NCBI GenBank assembly: GCA_001969505.1
Contig: LSSK01001782.1
Coordinates: 1 to 13,973, forward strand
Direction of reading: 5' to 3'
DNA from: Zancudomyces culisetae
Lineage: Eukaryota > Kickxellomycota > Harpellomycetes > Harpellales > Legeriomycetaceae
DNA: 13,973 nucleotides
A model generated the notes under the pieces. The model did no database searches. It saw only the letters and a list, made by a program, of their open reading frames with translations, and was not told the origin of the DNA. Made by a program: the position numbers and the translations under genes. The number at the start of each line of letters is the position of its first letter. The stretch's first letter is position 1. Shown in pieces: positions 8,515 to 13,973 of the stretch.

Positions 8515-9705
8515 CTATAAATCTTCTTCTTGTTTACTTTTAGTCATGTTTGTACTGTTTCCAAACTTGTCATAGCTTTTATTCTCATTTGTGTTGTTTG
8601 CTAACACATCATTGCTTTTGTTCTTACTTGCTTCATTTTCGCTACCGTTGTTTCTTTCATTGCTTGCGTTACTTATTAATTCACTAACACCCTCATCACT
8701 TACGCTACTTCCTAACTGGCTACCACTTTCATCCCTGCTTGTATGATTTCCTAATTCACTATCACTTTCTAGTTCTTTGTGTTTGCCTATTACCCTCAAT
8801 ATAAGCATTTTTAGATTATGAAGTTCTCTATCATCCTGTAAAGTTCTTTTGATAATTGGATCACCAAAAAACATATAAGTAATGCCCAACTCTCCTAAAG
8901 ATGTCATAGCTCCCTGAATTCTGTAAACTATAAATGGGACTGAATAAGCACTCGCATCAATTATTATATTGCACAATACAGAAACTATAATAAACGTTGG
9001 GATGATTGGAAACCATAATAGCCTTATGAATGTTCGTCGTAGTAAAGTATTGTTGTATTTTTTGTTTATAGATTCAATCCTTTTGCGAAAGTTAATATGA
9101 TCGCCAGATTCTTCATGATATGGTTCGCGAGTTTCTGCTATCCCATGAAAAAGCATTACCAGAAGGATTATTTGTATGATAACTCCTATACCACATACCG
9201 CGTAAAATGCTATTATAACCTTTTGAAATTGCGTGTCGCCTAAAAACAAATATCCACATCTTTTTAATTCGATTTGACCTTCTTCATCAGCTAAAAAAAA
9301 CTGTATGAGCGATAACACGGATACCACGGCTGCAATAACATAGTACCATATCTCGTACTGCTCAATATTTTTTCTATGATACCTGAATATAAGAACCAAG
9401 TGAAATATAAGCCCTATCCCTACAGCTATTTGAAACATGGCAAAATACTGAAAAACTAAGGTTATGGATCTGCAGAAATCTGAATACCCGGTTTCAATCA
9501 AGAGCAGAAGACGTGCAGTAAGCCAAATAACACCAGAAGCTTGTATTATTACTATTTGCCTAATAATAACTCTGTTGACTGTTTTTCTGTCGACTAGCAG
9601 AAGAAAGAAATACCAAAAAACAGTGAATAAACCTATCGCTATAACAATTGAGACAACGACTATTTCAACTGTTTTCATTGTAAGGTATCTATTAATCTCC
9701 ACCAT
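8515..9705 (-). CDS. Seven-transmembrane receptor (GPCR-like), 396 aa, with Ser/Asn-rich tail
   Basis: Single exon, start ATG 9705-9703, stop TAG 8517-8515. It is a paralogue of the gene at 6530-7501: residues 39-308 align to its 37-306 without a gap, with about 117 of 270 identical by hand count. Helices fall at about 12-38, 48-70, 82-107, 119-139, 158-188, 228-250 and 258-280. Cys78 and Cys150 match the expected helix 3 to outer-loop disulfide. The first two inner loops (DRKTVNRVIIRQ and RYHRKNIEQYEIW) and the RLLWFPIIP and GDPIIKRTLQDDRE blocks are shared with the paralogue, marking the family signature. It differs by a tail of about 85 residues rich in Ser, Asn, Glu and Lys (after residue 310). 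Such tails are often phosphorylated to desensitise receptors; that role is inferred. The ligand is unknown. Confidence 0.86.
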   Translation of the reverse strand: MVEINRYLTMKTVEIVVVSIVIAIGLFTVFWYFFLLLVDRKTVNRVIIRQIVIIQASGVIWLTARLLLLIETGYSDFCRSITLVFQYFAMFQIAVGIGLIFHLVLIFRYHRKNIEQYEIWYYVIAAVVSVLSLIQFFLADEEGQIELKRCGYLFLGDTQFQKVIIAFYAVCGIGVIIQIILLVMLFHGIAETREPYHEESGDHINFRKRIESINKKYNNTLLRRTFIRLLWFPIIPTFIIVSVLCNIIIDASAYSVPFIVYRIQGAMTSLGELGITYMFFGDPIIKRTLQDDRELHNLKMLILRVIGKHKELESDSELGNHTSRDESGSQLGSSVSDEGVSELISNASNERNNGSENEASKNKSNDVLANNTNENKSYDKFGNSTNMTKSKQEEDL

Positions 9706-11841
9706 AATTGTGTTTTCTTTTTATTCATTATTGTGGCAAATATATCCGAATTTTCGAAAAGTTAAGTATTTGATACCGTAGTCCTCTCGATCTATGTTTT
9801 CATTAGGTTTATGGCTTGTGTATTGTTGATTTCTATCCATTCATTGCACTTTTAATTGTCTGACTGATTTAAACTCTCTAATATTAGTTTTAGATATTAT
9901 CTCGTCAGTTAGTTTGTTTATATCTTTTAGAAATGAAACGGTAGAATTATATCTCCAACTAGCAAATTTTTTGAAATAGGATGGTATTCATCTATATATA
10001 ACTAGTCGTATTCAAAGTTAGTGTAGAAATTGTTTTTACTGTGTATTTAAATTACATATTCCAAAATGTTGTAAGATGTGTTGAGTAAATCTTTGTAATT
10101 GTTTTACTTTTAGACAATTTCATTGAATGTTCGCTATTCCGAAGTATGTACGAATCATATCATCAATGCTAAATAAACGACAGTTTTCAAATTAAACCGC
10201 ATTCCCCACAGTTTGAAAATTTTAGCAATGCTATTTGCTCAGAAACTTACAGGCTCTACTTTTAATGGTTATAGTCCCAATCTCACCATAGAGCATCAAA
10301 TTGAAAGCCATACTTTTTTTGTTGCAATCAAATAGTGACGAGTTTGTTACAATTGCTAATATTGCGTGGATAAGTAAACTTATTTATTAATACTATAGTT
10401 GACTTTAGGTACGAAAAATTAAAATGCGTCTGCTTGTTTATGATCGAGTAGCCCGTAGTTCTCAGAAAAGAAACCGCAAACGCTACAACAAATAAAGAGA
10501 GTACATATTTTTGTAGAAACGTAGCCTCGCCTAAAATAACTGTAAATTCAGGCTTTTGTCTTTCTGATTCAGCTATTTAGTATATTAATTTGTGTATTTT
10601 GTTGCTTTGTTGTTCCAAAAAAGGATAAAATGTAGGAAAGATGAAACGAGACGAGATTCTATGAGATTCTTTTTCTACGCGAAGAAACTCATTGGACTGC
10701 CCTCATAACTAATCTATTTCCTCCAGCTAATCCTGTAACCTAAAGTGCTTTCTAGTTTCCTCATGTACTAATCATTATCTTAGTAAAATATAAATTTTAT
10801 TGTTAAACACTGTCTAGTATGTTGATATTGGGTTATCTAGCTGTGTTACATCAAACTATTGAATTTGTCATTCTTCAAACTTCCACTCAGCTGACAAAGT
10901 TAATTACCTTTGTCCTAGTTGCGGAACGTATTTTTAAAACTATTGTTAGCATTTATAAAGATACGACAGTCAGTCTCTAGCTTGATCATCACAGATAATC
11001 CATCATCCGTTTATTCTGGCCATTCAAGTATGCTTTGTTCGAGTGGTCGAACAATTACTAATGCGTATTTATAATAAAGTTTATACCATGAATATGGACG
11101 AGGCGTATAGCAATATAAATAATCAAGATAATGAACGGGGAAAAGATGAGTGAGTGGTTAGTCAAATTTTATAACAAAGAGTAATAATATTCAAAATATA
11201 CCACCTGTGATTTAACCTGCAATGAGTACTGTCATATAAAAAGAAAATGTCTTGTTTACTTTTTTAATAATAATATACCACGTTCACCAAAAGTTTATTA
11301 ATTATTTCGTATGCGGCTCTAATATCCTTTTTTTTTGTCAAATGTTAATTTACTTAAAAGCAGTATATTATGCTTTTTAAATTGTAGGTTAACACATGAT
11401 AAAGGACTTTTAGAAAAATCTATATTCTGAATAAAGTGTTAAGAAAAACTCTCACTAAAAAATTTGAGCTTTATGTATATAATAACTAACTATACTAAAC
11501 ACTAAATAAATACTAATTAATATAAATAAACCTAGAACTAATTAAGTTTAATACGTTCGGGATATTTGAATATTCGAGGTGAGCTTTAATAATTGGAATT
11601 ATAACTAGAATTCTAGATAAACATTAAAATTATCCACTATATGACACGAACAACCTGGATGATAACGAGTTGATAAATATTTGTCAAAGTATGGGCAGCA
11701 AAAATTAAGAATTTAAAAAGTTGGAGTATACGAGTTGTATGTAAAAATACAGTTGCGATACTAAAGTAGCGGTGTAAAGTGAAGTAAGGCAAGTTATACT
11801 TGCAACCAATAACTAGTGGTTTTTAAGGTCAAGGGGTGGGT
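9706..11841. other. Long gene-poor region
   Basis: No supported gene in over 2 kb. Small items seen: a basic 23-codon frame at 10424-10495 starting MRLLVYDR; a short hairpin at 10893-10914; a 21-codon acidic/Asn-rich frame at 11088-11153 (MNMDEAYSNINNQDNERGKD) whose end overlaps a donor-like GTGAGT at 11150, which could be a first exon; and a 6-bp hairpin at 11789-11803. The promoter of the larger receptor gene should lie just right of 9705. The stretch 11400-11640 is especially AT-rich. Confidence 0.4.
10893..10914. repeat. Short inverted repeat (7-bp stem, 8-nt loop)
   Basis: GACAAAG (10893-10899) pairs perfectly with CTTTGTC (10908-10914) across an AT-rich loop. It is isolated in non-coding DNA, and its function, if any, is unknown. 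Confidence 0.5.
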
Positions 11842-12051
11842 GAACATATTTTTCTGAAATGTAAATATTGGGTAGCTGCTTGGGTATAGTTACTGGAACA
11901 AAAAATTCCAGATGTACTAAACCCAGAAGGATAAGAAGTAAGAAGCAAAAGTACTATCCTTAGTTGCGCTGAACACAGCGAACTTTTTGAAAATAATACT
12001 AAGGCAGGGTAAATATCTTGAATCAACTCCAAGAGAATAAGGAATTTTTAG
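11842..12051 (+). mobile_element. Relic of a non-LTR retrotransposon (LINE) reverse-transcriptase 3' end
   Basis: In frame 1 this reads EHIFLKCKYWVAAWV, stop, LLEQKIPD, which matches the EHMLLDCKYWAGVRYKTLERIPD of the LINE fragment at the right edge of the window nearly residue for residue. It carries the His-x4-Cys half of the zf-RVT zinc motif that follows the reverse transcriptase in many LINE open reading frames. The part after it (SCAEHSELFENNTKAG, then a basic KRIRNF end) resembles the C-terminal tail of such proteins. Four in-frame stops precede the final one (TAG 11887, TAA 11932, TAA 12010, TGA 12016), so it is dead. The upstream CxxC half is absent, so the copy is truncated or diverged beyond reading. 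Confidence 0.65.
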
Positions 12052-12493
12052 AGGGGCGGAGAGGAGTTGGTTAGGTAGGTGTTATGAACTATTATTTTTT
12101 TATAGTTTTGTGTGATATTTATTTAATAAATTTATCTAAGCATTAAAGAATCGTACAACGGATCTTTTTTTAAAATAGTAATAGAATGAACACCAACATG
12201 GCAATGCGATATGAAGCGATACATGTATTTATATTCTGGGATAATGTAGCCGTCCCCAACCTCACACTCACAGAAAATCAAATTTATTATTGGGGTGGAG
12301 GGTTGTTGAGCTGGTTGTGGATAATTTCAATTAATACCAAAATTTCCGAATAGTTGGGGGTGGTGAAATAAAAGTATACCCAAAAAAAGTGTAATACTTT
12401 TGGCTAAATCTGCTAAAAATGTTAGGCATACATAAATTTTATTAGTAAATCTTACCAGCACTTTTAATATTAATTTCCGAGGTTTTTGGGTCA

Positions 12494-12514
12494 ATACTCT
12501 TTAGCAAAGAGTAT
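12494..12514. repeat. Perfect inverted repeat (9-bp stem, 3-nt loop)
   Basis: ATACTCTTT (12494-12502) pairs with AAAGAGTAT (12506-12514) around loop AGC. It sits about 200 bases upstream of the secreted-peptide start codon. It could be a binding site for a dimeric regulator or chance. Confidence 0.65.
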
Positions 12515-12601
12515 ACATTGCTACAACACTCATTTAATATTTCGGATTTTTGTAAAAATTAATATTTTTTTAGTTATAATACACACTGTGCTGCAATATC
12601 T

Positions 12602-12608
12602 TATAAAA
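12602..12608 (+). promoter_or_regulatory. Candidate TATA box of the secreted-peptide gene
   Basis: TATAAAA lies about 108 bases upstream of ATG 12716, a usual distance for a TATA element with a short 5' leader. In AT-rich DNA such matches are common, so this is only a candidate. Confidence 0.25.
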
Positions 12609-12715
12609 AATCTCATTCTAGGGTTTTGTACCAAATAACGTATCTATATCAAGAGTTCAAGCTATAAACCAAATGAAAGCCTAAACTGAAAAAAATAAAG
12701 CAAATCTGAACAAAA

Positions 12716-13033
12716 ATGTTTACAGCTATCAGAAACGTATTCAACACGAGCGCAGTACTTATGGTGCCATTTGCTGTGGTTATATTTTCAGCATTAGTAA
12801 AGGCATATCCAGGAAACTACCGTGATAGAACCGCCGTTGGTGGGTATGGAGGGGTATATAAAGGTGGGAAAGGCTACGCTCCTTATGGATATGACGACGC
12901 ACATGCGAGCAATAGTGGCAATGTTTACGAGGATGATGTTTATGAGGATGACGACGGACGTTTGATGACCAAAAGAGGATGGTTGAATCTTTTGTATCAT
13001 GTTTCAAAAGGTGCGCTAGAGGCACTATTGTAA
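12716..13033 (+). CDS. Secreted precursor of a short amphipathic peptide (105 aa)
   Basis: Start ATG 12716 follows AACAAAA, a favourable A-rich context; stop is TAA 13031-13033. Residues 1-30 form a signal peptide with a long hydrophobic core (VLMVPFAVVIFSALVKA) and a likely cut before Tyr31. Residues 31-60 are Gly/Tyr-rich and basic (VGGYGGVYKGGKGYAPYGYD). Residues 68-82 are strongly acidic, with two near-identical YEDDVYEDDDG units. Lys86-Arg87 then precedes the last 18 residues, GWLNLLYHVSKGALEALL. On a helical wheel Asn, His, Lys, Glu and Gly fall on one face and Trp, Leu, Val, Tyr and Ala on the other. This is the layout of a pre-pro-peptide: the acidic part shields the peptide and a Kex2-like protease frees it. 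The product could be a signalling peptide, a membrane-active (antimicrobial-like) peptide or a host-interaction factor; I do not recognise the family. A splice-acceptor-like tract ends at 13103, but splicing to it would alter only the last residue. Confidence 0.8.
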   Translation: MFTAIRNVFNTSAVLMVPFAVVIFSALVKAYPGNYRDRTAVGGYGGVYKGGKGYAPYGYDDAHASNSGNVYEDDVYEDDDGRLMTKRGWLNLLYHVSKGALEALL

Positions 13034-13465
13034 TATGTACAATGTCATGTCTCATTAATGATACAACAAAGTATCAACACTTATTATTATAATTTTTTTT
13101 CAGGATTTAGCTAGCATAGCTATAAACTCCTTTCACATTATAGGTACAGCTAGTTTGATTCAATAATATTTTAATGTCAAATGGCAAGTAAAAGCAGCAA
13201 TAAATTCAACTCTAACAACAAGGTGTGTTTAACCAAAGGTTGTATTTCTATCTTTTCAGCTGGTGCATCCAACTAGTTTAGATACATGACTAATGAGCTT
13301 TTAAGTTGAATTGGTGGTCAAAGCACATAGACCAAGTGCACTTTAAACAATCAAAAACAATATATGATATATATGCATAATGGTCGTTTTCGTCGTTTTA
13401 GCTTTTAAAAGAGTTATAATCAACGGATTATTGAAATAACTAAAACTGAAACTAAAGCGTTATAG
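13034..13465. other. Spacer downstream of the secreted-peptide gene
   Basis: No gene is supported. A pyrimidine-rich tract ending in CAG at 13101-13103 resembles a splice acceptor, with a possible donor at 13030 overlapping the stop codon; it may be chance. The rest is AT-rich, with short TATATA runs near 13360-13375. Confidence 0.4.
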
Positions 13466-13973
13466 GATGCCAAACAGAAGCAATACCGATGTCACGTGGT
13501 AAACAATTCTCTAGTAATTTTGGATATACCAATAGCTATATCCTTCGTACCACGGAAGTCGGGCAGACCCAACACCTGGGTTACGAGAACATAAAGGCAG
13601 ATGAAGAGATCTGTTGAATCTGACGAGAATAAAATGACAAGGAGCGTAGTACTAGAACGATACACTCTAAATCACGAATACAAGATCTCGAGATGGTTGT
13701 TAGACAGGAATCTCGAGGAAATGAGTAATTGGATTTGCCTACAGCTTATATACCCTGAGCATAAGAAAGGGCTTATGGCGATAGGGACAATAAGAACAGG
13801 TAGGTTCTGAACAGCAGAAAGGCTGGCAAAGTTGGGGACAGTAGATGAAAAGTTCAAGAATAGGTGCCCATTTTGTAAAAAAAAACAGTGCAGAAACCAT
13901 TGAACACATGTTACTGGACTGTAAATACTGGGCTGGAGTTAGGTATAAAACTCTGGAACGTATCCCAGATATG
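13466..13973 (+). mobile_element. Degraded 3' part of a LINE-type (non-LTR) retrotransposon ORF, continues past window
   Basis: This region translates into the C-terminal part of a reverse-transcriptase polyprotein: a post-RT stretch (PRKSGRPNTWVTRT), then a helical segment (EYKISRWLLDRNLEE) and YPEHKKGLMAIGTIRTGRF. Next comes TAERLAKLGTVDEKFKNRCP, leading into the zf-RVT zinc motif: CPFC at 13865-13876, His at 13905 and Cys at 13920, a CxxC...HxxxxC knuckle. Three lesions are visible: TAA 13592-13594, TGA 13808-13810 at a position where the family usually has Trp, and a frame change in the A9 run 13877-13885. The copy is therefore inactive. The link between the first segment and the earlier NNSLVILDIPIA looks shortened, suggesting an internal deletion. 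The 5' part with the RT catalytic core is not in the window. Confidence 0.75.

Larger units (their letters stand above)
12052..12715. other. Spacer with G-rich patches, upstream of the secreted-peptide gene
   Basis: The + strand holds G-rich patches at about 12051-12081, 12292-12321 and 12354-12366, unlike the AT-rich surroundings. They follow directly on the LINE relic and may be its decayed 3' tail. A strong hairpin lies at 12494-12514 and a TATA-like sequence at 12602-12608. No gene is supported. Confidence 0.4.

Noticed and set aside
9464-9781. Plus-strand 105-codon frame opposite the larger receptor gene
   Set aside because: Antisense shadow of transmembrane helices 1-3 of the receptor.
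10424-10495. Basic 23-codon frame MRLLVYDR... as a small gene
   Set aside because: It has no signal peptide, no recognisable motif and a stop just upstream; frames of this size are expected by chance.
11829-12032. Minus-strand 67-codon frame
   Set aside because: The opposite strand gives a clear match to the LINE zf-RVT tail, so this is its antisense shadow.
12780-13055. Minus-strand frames opposite the secreted-peptide gene, including a His-rich one
   Set aside because: The His-rich composition is just the complement of the GAT/GAC-rich acidic segment; the plus strand has a signal peptide and a natural end.
13030-13103. Intron removing the stop codon of the secreted-peptide gene
   Set aside because: Joining 13029 to 13104 adds only one residue before a new stop, so it would not extend the protein; the acceptor-like tract may be chance or a 3' UTR intron.
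1-13973. tRNA, rRNA, CRISPR array or bacterial operon
   Set aside because: No T-arm-like GGTTCGAATCC block with partner arms, no rRNA-like conserved stretch, no spaced direct repeats, and no ribosome-binding-site spaced gene clusters were seen.

Overview
The window looks like nuclear DNA of a eukaryotic microbe, most likely an early-diverging fungus. It is visibly AT-rich, with single-exon genes, long non-coding gaps, dinucleotide repeats and decayed non-LTR retrotransposon pieces. The mix of F-box/ankyrin proteins, zf-RVT-type LINE ends and family-specific 7TM receptors recalls insect-gut fungi of the Harpellales (Smittium or Zancudomyces). That placement is inference from remembered protein style, not a search result.

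Layout, left to right. Positions 1-129 hold the last 42 codons of a gene that starts outside the window. Positions 130-1738 are mostly non-coding, with an (AC)16 microsatellite. Positions 1739-5262 carry one long F-box plus ankyrin-repeat locus on the + strand. It reads in a single frame from 1739 to 5104, but is cut by an in-frame TAG (1886-1888) and TAA (4229-4231), and shifts frame near 5095-5106. Internal repeat alignment places the TAA on a sense codon, so I read the locus as a decaying gene. Introns remain a competing explanation for the first two breaks.

Positions 6530-9705 hold two tandem minus-strand genes for paralogous seven-transmembrane receptors of 323 and 396 residues. They align without gaps over about 270 positions at about 43 % identity by hand count. 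From 9706 to 12715 there is a gene-poor stretch containing a short LINE 3' relic (11842-12051) and G-rich patches.

Positions 12716-13033 encode the most interesting gene: a 105-residue secreted precursor with a signal peptide, a Gly/Tyr-rich segment, a very acidic segment, a Lys-Arg processing site and an 18-residue strongly amphipathic C-terminal peptide. The right edge (13466-13973) is a degraded fragment of a second LINE copy carrying a CCHC zf-RVT motif.

The genes form no operon or obvious pathway. Two receptors and a secreted processed peptide lying within about 3 kb invite a ligand-receptor hypothesis, but nothing in the sequence demonstrates it.
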